From: an uncultured Psychroserpens sp.
GTDB lineage: Bacteria; Bacteroidota; Bacteroidia; Flavobacteriales; Flavobacteriaceae
Assembly (NCBI RefSeq): GCF_947500255.1
Contig: NZ_CANMRL010000003.1
Span: 310,001 to 374,000, forward strand
Reading direction: 5' to 3'
Length of the DNA stretch: 64,000 nucleotides
Part shown: one piece after another, positions 50,671 through 59,083 of the stretch
Layout: every line of letters begins with the position of its first letter
How positions within the stretch are numbered: position 1 is the stretch's first letter
Translations under genes and position numbers: made by a program
The notes under the pieces: generated by a model
Told to the model about the DNA's origin: nothing
The model's input: the letters and a program-made list of their open reading frames with translations, nothing else
The model's database searches: none

Positions 50671-50778
50671 TAGTGTTTAATGAAGATTCGGGGAATTCTG
50701 GCAAATTTCCGCACTCTTCGTTCTTTTTTACTAACTTAATGCTTCAACACTACTAATCATACAAAAACACGTCTTACT
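50651..50778 (+). repeat. attC-like repeat (site 12, type C)
   Basis: acacaacaaggtgtgtaattaatagtgtttaatgaag..gaattctggcaaatttccgcactcttcgttcttttttactaacttaatgcttc..aatcatacaaaaacacgtcttac. Confidence 0.75.
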
Positions 50779-50845
50779 ACATTTTCGAAAACGGTATAAT
50801 TCTTGATAAATTCTACAATATTTTAATTATACAAAACAAAGCCAG

Positions 50846-51409
50846 ATGAAAAGAATTTTACTCACTTTAACTTTTTGCGGACTAACTTTAATCGCAAAAT
50901 CACAAAATGCAAGTGTCGAACAATCAACATATGGGATACAAACTGGATTTTTAGGAATTTGGGCTCATAACGAAACGAAATTATCAAATTCAATTGCATT
51001 ACGTTCTGAAATTGGTTTAGACAGCGGAATTTGGGGAGGTGATTTCTATGACGGAACGGGATTTTTAATGACACCTGTAATTACTCTCGAACCTAGGCTA
51101 TATTATAATTTGAATAAAAGAGTTAACAAATCAAGGAGAATTGATGGAAACAGCGGGAATTTCATTTCATTAAAAACAAGTTATCATCCAGATTGGTTTG
51201 TGATTTCAAATACTGATAATGTTAATGTAATAAGTGATATTTCTATAATTCCCACTTGGGGAATAAGAAGAAATATTGGAAAACATTTCACCTATGAAAC
51301 TGGAATTGGAATTGGGTACAGATATATCTTTGCAAAACAAGCCGGATTTCTTGAAAATGAAAGTGAAACAACTGTGAACCTACATTTGCGAATTGGATAT
51401 CGATTTTAA
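50846..51409 (+). CDS. outer-membrane beta-barrel-like hypothetical protein
   Basis: Signal peptide; alternating pattern; C-terminal aromatic (LRIGYRF). Confidence 0.72.
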   Translation: MKRILLTLTFCGLTLIAKSQNASVEQSTYGIQTGFLGIWAHNETKLSNSIALRSEIGLDSGIWGGDFYDGTGFLMTPVITLEPRLYYNLNKRVNKSRRIDGNSGNFISLKTSYHPDWFVISNTDNVNVISDISIIPTWGIRRNIGKHFTYETGIGIGYRYIFAKQAGFLENESETTVNLHLRIGYRF

Positions 51410-51429
51410 CGAAAATACGTTTACTATAA

Positions 51430-51480
51430 AAATGCAGAATCTAACATTGTATCTAACTCATTGCTTAGTATGCTTTTACT
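51430..51480 (+). repeat. degenerate left arm of attC-like repeat (site 13)
   Basis: aaatgcagaatctaacattgtatctaactcattgcttagtatgctt. Confidence 0.5.
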
Positions 51481-51816
51481 CAGTTACATCGACTGCCATT
51501 GTATAAAAGCAATTAAAATCAGGATATTTCCTACTAAATAGAAAAATAGTATTTTTGTTATTGTATTCAACATATAACATTTTGAGAAACACTCTTAAAT
51601 TTATATTAGCTTAAAATTAACCTTAGAAACCACAGGTTAATAACTTTTTTATTCGAGTAATCTTCTACTCGAATCGGTTTTCCATTTAATTATTCTTTGT
51701 CGTCTTGCTATAAAAAGCAATCACGCATACTTTTTGGTTTTGACAATTCAATTTCGAAAAAGCAATGATTAAATGGTCTATAAAATCAAAAAAAATGTTA
51801 GGCAGATTTATAAATT

Positions 51817-52440
51817 GTGAGAAACGAATATACCTGGGAAATAAAAGCGACAAGCACTCCCCTATTAATAAAAAAATGCAGTCATTGTCATAATGATAGA
51901 TTTTATTGCAGCGAAAAATTTAGATTAAATGCTCAAAAGAAAAATATAGATGTATGGTTGATTTACAGATGTAAAAAATGTGATAATACAATTAATATGA
52001 CAATATTTTCTAGAATCAAAACAAGTTCAATAAATAAAAAGTTACACAAACAACTTTCTGAAAACCAGATCCAAGCAGCTTGGAAATATGCATTTTCTTA
52101 TGACATAAAACAAAAAAATAATATAGAACTAGATTTTAAAAGTGTTGAATATAAAATACTCCACGATAACATAACCTTGGAGAATATATTAAGTTCAGAC
52201 ATCGAAATCATCACTTTTAAGATTAAATATCCTTTTGATTTTAATCTTAAACTATCATCCGTTATTCGGGCTTGTTTAAACATATCATCAAAACAATTGG
52301 AAAGATTAATTGAGTTGGAAGTCATTTCAATTCAAGAAAAATATTTACAGAAAAAACATAAAGTAAAAAATGAAAGTATTATAAAAATAGAAGTAAGAAA
52401 ACTGAAACATAATATGGAATCTAAAAAACTAAATAATTAA
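51817..52440 (+). CDS. DUF1062 domain-containing protein
   Basis: GTG start; WEIKATSTPLLIKKCSHCHNDRFYCSEKFRLNAQKKNIDVWLIYRCKKCDNTINMTIFSR. Confidence 0.85.
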   Translation: MRNEYTWEIKATSTPLLIKKCSHCHNDRFYCSEKFRLNAQKKNIDVWLIYRCKKCDNTINMTIFSRIKTSSINKKLHKQLSENQIQAAWKYAFSYDIKQKNNIELDFKSVEYKILHDNITLENILSSDIEIITFKIKYPFDFNLKLSSVIRACLNISSKQLERLIELEVISIQEKYLQKKHKVKNESIIKIEVRKLKHNMESKKLNN

Positions 52441-52556
52441 TAGTGTTTATTGATGGTACACAGATTTCTATCAAAATCCAATCACTCTTCATTCCATTTT
52501 TGCTAACTTAGTTCTCGAACATCATAAACCATGTACGAACACGTTAGGTACAATCA
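52437..52556 (+). repeat. attC-like repeat (site 14, type C)
   Basis: attaatagtgtttattgatgg..caatcactcttcattccatttttgctaacttagttctcgaac..aaaccatgtacgaacacgttaggtac. Confidence 0.75.
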
Positions 52557-53167
52557 TGAATATCTTCCATAAATACGTAGCACTAATTTCACTGACCTTA
52601 TTAGTTTCGTGTAATGATTTTAATGAGATTCCTTTAAAATCTAATATTGATATTCAGATAGATGGTCTTTTGAAAGAAAAAGATTGGGAGGATTCCAAAA
52701 TTATTACTGTGACGCCTTCAACTACATTATTTTATATTGAAGATGAAGTCAATCTATTTATAGGAATTAGAAACACTGATAGCATTAATAGATATATTGA
52801 CTTGTATATAAATAACGATTCAATTGGAACAATTAATTTACACGCATCAATGCAACTTGGCGAAAGGGTATTAGGTGATCACTGGAATGATACCATTCCA
52901 ACTTGGGATTGGGGCAATAACAAAGATTGGATTTCAAATAATGTTGAAATAGTAAATCACAATGAAAATATGTCTTTCAAAGAAAGCATAGTGCCTTATG
53001 AAGGGTTTGAATTCAAAATTTCAAAACGAAAAATTAAGAGTAAAAAAAATCGAATTCGAATTGAAATTAAAGATTTTTTAGGAGAGGCACAGGATATTGT
53101 GTATCCTTCAGATTCTGAAAGGAATACTAAAGAGAATTGGAACCCTATACTATTAAAAATCAAATGA
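52556..53167 (+). CDS. lipoprotein with CBM9/DOMON-like region
   Basis: LLVSCND lipobox; IDGLLKEKDWEDSKII..LFYIEDEVNLFIGIRN. Confidence 0.7.
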   Translation: MNIFHKYVALISLTLLVSCNDFNEIPLKSNIDIQIDGLLKEKDWEDSKIITVTPSTTLFYIEDEVNLFIGIRNTDSINRYIDLYINNDSIGTINLHASMQLGERVLGDHWNDTIPTWDWGNNKDWISNNVEIVNHNENMSFKESIVPYEGFEFKISKRKIKSKKNRIRIEIKDFLGEAQDIVYPSDSERNTKENWNPILLKIK

Positions 53168-53180
53168 TCAATGAAAAGTA

Positions 53181-53630
53181 ATGAATGATATCAATATTGT
53201 AAATAGAGAATTGACCTCTGAAGAAATTGAACTTGTCAATTCTGGGTTTGATGACCTTTCAATAGAAGAAGGTATAGACATAGAAAGTACTGAAAGAATA
53301 AGCTTTGTGGCATTGAAAGACAACAGACTTATTGGTTGTTCTTCTGGTTTAGCGCATAAAAATGGAGAGACCTATTCTGGTTGGTTCTACCTGACCGATC
53401 TGTTTGTTGAGAAGGAATATCGCGATCAAGGCTTAGGGTCTAACCTTCTAAAAGAATTAGAAAAGAAAATAAGAGCATTAGGAGCTCAAAACATTTGGCT
53501 CTGGACCTCAGGAGCATCTACATTAAGATTCTACGACAGACATGGTTACAAGCCATTCACAGAAATGGAAAATTGGTATTCTGACGGAAGCAGTCGAATT
53601 GGTCTCAGAAAAAAAATAATAGAATTATAA
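53181..53630 (+). CDS. GNAT-family N-acetyltransferase
   Basis: FYLTDLFVEKEYRDQGLGSNLLKELEKKIRALGAQNIWLWTS..FYDRHGYKPF. Confidence 0.93.
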   Translation: MNDINIVNRELTSEEIELVNSGFDDLSIEEGIDIESTERISFVALKDNRLIGCSSGLAHKNGETYSGWFYLTDLFVEKEYRDQGLGSNLLKELEKKIRALGAQNIWLWTSGASTLRFYDRHGYKPFTEMENWYSDGSSRIGLRKKIIEL

Positions 53631-53660
53631 TACAACCATTACTCGAACGCATTGGCACTA
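53631..53660 (+). repeat. attC-like repeat, right arm only (site 15, last site of main array)
   Basis: acaaccattactcgaacgcattggcact, a degenerate form of accatactcgaacacgttggc. Confidence 0.6.
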
Positions 53661-53699
53661 ATTTTGTAACAGACACCACAAATTCAATAACCAACATAA

Positions 53700-55025
53700 A
53701 TGAAATATATACTATCATTTCTAATCGCTTTCTCAAGCATTACAATTCACGCTCAAGAAAGTAGATATTTCAAATCAATTGATGAAGCCTTAGAAAACCC
53801 AGAACAAGTTTATAATTTAACAATCAGTTGGAAAAAATTAACCGAATTCCCTGATGAGATTATTAAGTTCAAAAACCTAACGTTTTTAAATCTTTCAAGA
53901 AATAAGATTGCTACTATTCCTGATTGGATTGGACAATTAGAAAACTTAGAAGTTTTGATTTTAAAGAATAATGAGATCTATGAGATTCCTGAAACTATTG
54001 GCAATTTATCTAAGTTAAAAGACCTAAATATAAGTGACAATGATTTAGATTATTTGCCTCAAAATCTAAAAAAGCTTAGTAATCTTACGTCATTATATGC
54101 TAGTAATAATAATTTAGATAGGTTCCCACAATCCATACTAGAGCTAGTTAATTTAGAATACTTATCCTTAGATGGGAATTCAATAAGTGAGATGCCTTCT
54201 CAAATAGAAAACTTAAATAGATTGCATGAATTAAGGTTAGAAAAAAACGAACTTCTTGCTTTGCCTAAAGAAATTGGCCTCCTAAATAATCTAAAACAAT
54301 TATGGCTAGGATCTAATAAATTGGAACAACTTCCAATGGAAATTGGAACCCTTTCAGAACTTGAAGAATTGTATTTAGGCTCAAACAAGCTAGCAACAAT
54401 TCCTGAGAATTTAGGTGAACTTACTAAGCTTCAAATGCTAGATTTATACGACAATAGTTTAACCACCTTACCGGAGTCTATTGGCAAGCTGGATAATTTA
54501 GTTTTTTTAAATCTTGTTAGAAATTATGAGTTCTCTCATTTTCCAAATAGTATAGGTGATTTGAAATCAATTAAAGATTTAAGACTAACCAACAGTAAAA
54601 AAATCACCTCCATTCCTAATTCATTTTCTAAACTTCAAACCTTAGAAAGTTTAGCTCTTGGATGGTGTGAAAATTTAGGATTTCCAGAAATCATTTTAAG
54701 CTTAGAATCTCTTGAATTTTTGGAATTAAGTAGTAATAACATACTTGAAATTCCTAAAAAAATTGAGAATTTAAAGCGATTAAAGCAGCTGTTATTAAAT
54801 AACAATAACATAGCCTCAATTGATATTGTTTGTGAGCTCAAGACTCTTAAAACACTTGAATTAGAGGGGAATTCATTAAAGTCAATCCCAAATTGTATAG
54901 TTAGTCTTGAACGATTAAGAAGACTAAACTTAGCATGGAATAACATTCGTAAAAAAGATATCAAAACATACAAATCTTTATTGCAGGAATCTATCAATGA
55001 ATTAAGTATTGATTCTCAAAATTAA
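53700..55025 (+). CDS. secreted leucine-rich-repeat protein
   Basis: Signal peptide; about 16 tandem LxxLxxLxLxxNxLxxLPxxIGxL repeats. Confidence 0.93.
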   Translation: MKYILSFLIAFSSITIHAQESRYFKSIDEALENPEQVYNLTISWKKLTEFPDEIIKFKNLTFLNLSRNKIATIPDWIGQLENLEVLILKNNEIYEIPETIGNLSKLKDLNISDNDLDYLPQNLKKLSNLTSLYASNNNLDRFPQSILELVNLEYLSLDGNSISEMPSQIENLNRLHELRLEKNELLALPKEIGLLNNLKQLWLGSNKLEQLPMEIGTLSELEELYLGSNKLATIPENLGELTKLQMLDLYDNSLTTLPESIGKLDNLVFLNLVRNYEFSHFPNSIGDLKSIKDLRLTNSKKITSIPNSFSKLQTLESLALGWCENLGFPEIILSLESLEFLELSSNNILEIPKKIENLKRLKQLLLNNNNIASIDIVCELKTLKTLELEGNSLKSIPNCIVSLERLRRLNLAWNNIRKKDIKTYKSLLQESINELSIDSQN

Positions 55026-55036
55026 ACTAATGTTTA

Positions 55037-55330
55037 GAATGGCTAAAAGCTGTACCAAAAGGACTAGTTGGAACTGAATTATAGTACAATAGAAAGGAAT
55101 TAAATCAATGGGCTTTAGAATTACTAGAGGAAGATGATGCCGAAATATTCCTAACCGAAAAAGATGTTGTTTTTATGATGCATCAAGGTTATATGTTTTG
55201 GTATTTTAAAGCAGATGGAACTAAAAATCCAAATGTGTATTGTTACAGAGAAAGGAGTTTAAAACCAAACCTAGTGACCGATTTAAAAACTTTTCTATCT
55301 GAATATCCAAACGAGAAAAAAGATAATTAA
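55037..55330 (+). pseudogene. remnant of SMI1/KNR4 (SUKH) family gene
   Basis: Frame reads EWLKAVPKGLVGTEL*YNRKELNQWALELLEEDDAEIFLTEKDVVFMMHQGYMFWYFKADGTKNPNVYCYRERSLKPNLVTDLKTFLSEYPNEKKDN*; no upstream start, internal TAG. Confidence 0.6.
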
Positions 55331-55363
55331 ATTTGTAGCTCAAAAAGACAAAATAAATAGAAC

Positions 55364-56635
55364 GTGATAATAAATAGTAATCCTGTCAAGGGAATGAGAG
55401 ATTTATCTCCTAAAGAAGTTGAATTAAGAAGCTATGTGATACATCAAATCCTAAAGGTGTATAAAAAATATGGATTTAATCAAATTGAAACACCTTGTAC
55501 CGAAAACATCGAATTATTAAGTAGTGGTGATGGAGGTGATAACGAAAAAATGCTTTTTAAGATTCTTAAGAGAGGTGAAAAACTAAAAATTTCAAACGAT
55601 CAATCAGAAAATGATTTGGTCGATCTTGGTTTGAGATATGACTTGACAGTTCCGCTTTGTAGGTTTTTTGCAAATAAGAGATCAAAGTTACCTAAAGAAT
55701 TTAAAGTCATACAAACTGGAAGTGTTTGGAGAGCAGAACGCCCTCAAAAAGGAAGATATCGACAGTTCACGCAATGTGATATTGATGTAATTGGTCTTAA
55801 TAGTATACTTGCCGAAATCGAATTAATTTTAGCAACTTCAGAAGCTTTATTGGAAATTGGATTCTCTAATTTTAAAGTTCGTATCAATGATAGACGAATT
55901 TTAGAATCTCTTGCAAAACAATCTGGATTTGAAAGTGCAGACTTTACTAAAGTATTTATCATCTTAGATAAAATAGACAAAATTGGTCTTGAAGGTGTAA
56001 GACTAGAATTAGAAAAATCAAATTTTTCTAATAATTGTATCAATTCTTTTATGGCTATCGTAACCGAAGCTACAAAATCAGGTATAACAGTAGATAGTTT
56101 AAAAACTATGCTACCTAACATATCACAAGAGGTATTAGATGATTTATCTAAGGTCATTGACACTGTAAAATTACAAGCTGATGATAAGTACAAAATAGTT
56201 TTAGACTTGTCACTTGTTCGAGGAATGGGTTATTATACAGGTCAAATTTTCGAGATTGAAGCCGATGGCTTTGGGTCTTCTATCGCTGGTGGTGGTAGAT
56301 ATGATAGGATGATTGGAAAATTTCTTAAAGGAAATGAAGATATACCTGCTTGCGGATTTTCAATTGGTTTTGAAAGAGTAATCGCTATTTTAGAAGACCA
56401 AAACTTTAAAGTACCAAGTACAAAAAATAAGACTGCAATTCTATATAATCGCAACGATGATTATAATCTGCTTTGCTCTTCTGCTCAACAATTAAGAACA
56501 CAAGGTAATCATGTGTCATTAGAACTGAAAAATAAAAATCTGAAAAAACAGCTTGACAATCTTAAAGAACATGGTTTTAATAGCTTTGCGTTTTTTGAGA
56601 ATCAAATTGAATTAGTTGTAAAGGAGTTAAACTAA
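55364..56635 (+). CDS. hisS: histidine--tRNA ligase-like protein
   Basis: GTG start; GMRDLSPKEVELRSYV, GLRYDLTVPLCRFFA, GSVWRAERPQKGRYRQFTQCDIDVIG, LVRGMGYYTGQIFEIEADGFGSSIAGGGRYD. Confidence 0.92.
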   Translation: MIINSNPVKGMRDLSPKEVELRSYVIHQILKVYKKYGFNQIETPCTENIELLSSGDGGDNEKMLFKILKRGEKLKISNDQSENDLVDLGLRYDLTVPLCRFFANKRSKLPKEFKVIQTGSVWRAERPQKGRYRQFTQCDIDVIGLNSILAEIELILATSEALLEIGFSNFKVRINDRRILESLAKQSGFESADFTKVFIILDKIDKIGLEGVRLELEKSNFSNNCINSFMAIVTEATKSGITVDSLKTMLPNISQEVLDDLSKVIDTVKLQADDKYKIVLDLSLVRGMGYYTGQIFEIEADGFGSSIAGGGRYDRMIGKFLKGNEDIPACGFSIGFERVIAILEDQNFKVPSTKNKTAILYNRNDDYNLLCSSAQQLRTQGNHVSLELKNKNLKKQLDNLKEHGFNSFAFFENQIELVVKELN

Positions 56636-56661
56636 ATAAGAGCCATTTACCATTAGAAAAA

Positions 56662-57087
56662 ATGAACACCGTTTCCATTCCAAGAATTTATGTTTACAGA
56701 CAAATTATAGAAGCGAAGTTGTTTATAGATGCTAATTTTCATGAAAAAATTAATCTTGAGCTAATAGCAAATCAGGCCTGTTTTTCTAAATTTCATTTTC
56801 ACAGGTTATTTAAAGAATGTTACAATAAAACACCTCTTGAATACCTAACTTATTTAAGACTTAATAAAGCAAAAACGCTTTTATCTAAAGAAATTTCTAT
56901 ACAAGAAGTTTGCAGTTCTGTTGGTTTTGAAAGTACAAGTTCATTTATTAAATTATTCAAGAAAAATGAACTCATGACACCATTGGAGTTTTCGAAAATA
57001 AGAACAATTAAAAGAAAACAGATAGAACAAAACCCTTTAAACTTCATTCCAACCGATTATGCTCAATATTTGGGATGGAAAATCTGA
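56662..57087 (+). CDS. AraC-family regulator (stand-alone HTH)
   Basis: LELIANQACFSKFHFHRLFKECYNKTPLEYLTYLRLNKAKTLL. Confidence 0.92.
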   Translation: MNTVSIPRIYVYRQIIEAKLFIDANFHEKINLELIANQACFSKFHFHRLFKECYNKTPLEYLTYLRLNKAKTLLSKEISIQEVCSSVGFESTSSFIKLFKKNELMTPLEFSKIRTIKRKQIEQNPLNFIPTDYAQYLGWKI

Positions 57088-57149
57088 AAAGCAAGATTCG
57101 ACAATTCAAAACCAAGTAAAGTCATTTACTTTGATTTAAATAAGTACAT

Positions 57150-57566
57150 ATGATTAGCAAACTTTCCCATAGTAGTATTTTTGTCCTTGATCAAAAAAGA
57201 GCACGTGATTTTTATGTCAACAAATTAGGTTTTAATGTTGTAATGGACGTGTCTGTTGGTGATAAAGGAAGTTGGTTAACGGTTCGACCTCAAAATCAAA
57301 AAGAGCTAGAAATAACCTTAATTCCTATTAATACAGGTTTAATGTTTGTAGGAGAAATTGCCTCCCAACTCACACAATTGGTTGAAAAAGGAGCATTTGG
57401 ATTTGGGATTTTCGAATGCACAGATATTTATGCGACTTACACAGAATTAAAACAGAAAGGAGTTGAGTTTATAAAAGAACCAAAACCTGGAGTATCTGGT
57501 ATAGAAGCAATGTTTAAAGATGACTCAGGAAATTGGTTTTCACTAGTACAAAAAATTAAAGAATGA
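57150..57566 (+). CDS. VOC/glyoxalase family protein
   Basis: LDQKRARDFYVNKLGFNVVMD..GIEAMFKDDSGNWFSLVQ. Confidence 0.9.
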   Translation: MISKLSHSSIFVLDQKRARDFYVNKLGFNVVMDVSVGDKGSWLTVRPQNQKELEITLIPINTGLMFVGEIASQLTQLVEKGAFGFGIFECTDIYATYTELKQKGVEFIKEPKPGVSGIEAMFKDDSGNWFSLVQKIKE

Positions 57567-57898
57567 AAGACGCTCAAAAGCAATATGATTCATTAATTGA
57601 GTCCAATCCAAAAATTGAAAGAAAAGGAAAAACAATGCCTTATACCTCTGTAAATGGGCATATGTTCTCTTTTTTATCCAAAGAGGGTAAAATGGGATTA
57701 AGACTTTCTACAAATGACAGAGAGGATTTTATTCAAACATTTGATACCGAACTAATGGTACAACACGGAAGAGTAATGAAAGAATATGTTGCGGTTCCTA
57801 GCTCCTTGCTTAATGATCTTGAAAACTTATCAAAATACTTAGAGAAAAGCTTCAATTATACGTCTAGTCTAAAACCAAAACCAACAAAAAAGAAATAG
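57563..57898 (+). CDS. conserved hypothetical protein (TfoX/YjbR-like size and look, not certain)
   Basis: 111 aa overlapping the VOC gene by 4 nt; MFSFLSKEGKMGLRLS. Confidence 0.7.
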   Translation: MKDAQKQYDSLIESNPKIERKGKTMPYTSVNGHMFSFLSKEGKMGLRLSTNDREDFIQTFDTELMVQHGRVMKEYVAVPSSLLNDLENLSKYLEKSFNYTSSLKPKPTKKK

Positions 57899-57903
57899 TA
57901 CTT

Positions 57904-58350
57904 ATGAAATATACTTGTCGTATAGAAATAGACTTACCTATTGATAAAGTTGTTGAACTTTGGAGTGATGAGCACTATTTCAAAGAATGGCAAGATGGCT
58001 TTCAGAGCATTAAACATTTAAGTGGAACACCAAATACTAATGGGGCTAAATCTAAAATTACGATTAATGCAAAACAAAAAATAGAACTTATTGAAACCAT
58101 TATTTCATCCAATCTACCAAAGGAAAAAATTGCATTGTATGAGCATATCCATATGACAAATACTCAAACATCTCGTTTTAAGGACATAGGAAATAACAAA
58201 ACAATATACACTTCAGATGTCGAGTACATAAAGTTCAACGGGTTTATGATTAAGCTAATGGCTAAGTTATTTCCAAATAAATTCAAACAACAAAGTCAAA
58301 AGTGGATGAACCAATTCAAAGAATTCGCTGAAGGGACTAAAACTCAATAA
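57904..58350 (+). CDS. SRPBCC family protein
   Basis: IEIDLPIDKVVELWSDEHYFKEWQDGFQSIKHLSG. Confidence 0.85.
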   Translation: MKYTCRIEIDLPIDKVVELWSDEHYFKEWQDGFQSIKHLSGTPNTNGAKSKITINAKQKIELIETIISSNLPKEKIALYEHIHMTNTQTSRFKDIGNNKTIYTSDVEYIKFNGFMIKLMAKLFPNKFKQQSQKWMNQFKEFAEGTKTQ

Positions 58351-58351
58351 A

Positions 58352-58465
58352 GCATATAATAGTACCAATTACCTGTTTTATTTGTATGCAAAATCACAAT
58401 AGGTTTTCCTCTGGGTCGTTTTCTTTTACTACCTTAGACATGGCCAATGCAACTTCGCATCTAGA
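58352..58465 (+). repeat. degenerate attC-like repeat (type A interior)
   Basis: aaaatcacaataggttttcctctgggtcgttttcttttactaccttag matches type A interior of sites 3 and 5. Confidence 0.6.
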
Positions 58466-58497
58466 CCATTATTATGTCTTAAAAAAACCATGATTTT

Positions 58498-58959
58498 ATG
58501 ATAAAAGGACTCTATGAAACACATTTATTTGTTGAGGATCTTGAACGCTCGATTGAGTTTTATTCAAAAACACTCGGATTGAAACAATGCCGTTATGGAG
58601 CAGAACGAAGAACAGCCTTTTTTTGGATTGGAGAAGATAAGCAGTTTATGCTCGGCTTATGGGAAAAACCAAAAGAAGACATTGATATTCGTCATTTTGC
58701 TTTCGAATGTGAGCCAGAATGGATTTTAAATGAATCGGTCGTGTTTTTAAAATCTCGGAATTTAAAATGTTGGAATTTTTTAGACAATGAAAAAGAAAAA
58801 CCAATGGTGTTTTGTTGGATGCCAGCAATATCTATATATTTTAGCGACCCAGACGGCCATGAGCTCGAATTTATTGGAATTTTACCTGGAACACCTAAAT
58901 CTGATGAAGAAAAAAGAGTGGTCACTTATGAGCAATGGCTTAAAATAAAGGATGAATAA
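58498..58959 (+). CDS. VOC family protein
   Basis: GLYETHLFVEDLERSIEFYSKTLGLKQ..IYFSDPDGHELEFIGIL. Confidence 0.93.
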   Translation: MIKGLYETHLFVEDLERSIEFYSKTLGLKQCRYGAERRTAFFWIGEDKQFMLGLWEKPKEDIDIRHFAFECEPEWILNESVVFLKSRNLKCWNFLDNEKEKPMVFCWMPAISIYFSDPDGHELEFIGILPGTPKSDEEKRVVTYEQWLKIKDE

Positions 58960-59083
58960 AAAACACCATTAAATAGGTAAATGCTACGTTGCGCATAGAT
59001 GACGCAATGATGTCATAACCATGACGTCATCAATGTCGGAGTAACCGAATTACTTTTGCTTTATATAATTAAACATTTAGGTA

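Noticed and set aside
51781-51806. aaaatgttaggcagattt as the right arm of site 13
   Set aside because: Has GTTAGGC but lacks the CATACACAAACAC part, and its inverse is not found at the start of site 14.
36954-53660. CRISPR array
   Set aside because: The repeats are 60-213 bp, variable inside and spaced by whole genes; there are no short regular spacers and no cas genes.
36954-53660. Plain transcription terminators or REP elements as the explanation for the repeats
   Set aside because: Hairpin ends alone would fit, but matching of each right end to the next left end across the gene is not expected for terminators. A secondary terminator role remains possible.
36954-53660. Transposon or IS element carrying the block
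   Set aside because: No transposase, integrase or resolvase motif was recognised in any ORF of the window, and no block-wide terminal repeats were seen.
53700-55025. DNA-level tandem repeat in the LRR gene
   Set aside because: Explained by protein leucine-rich repeats.
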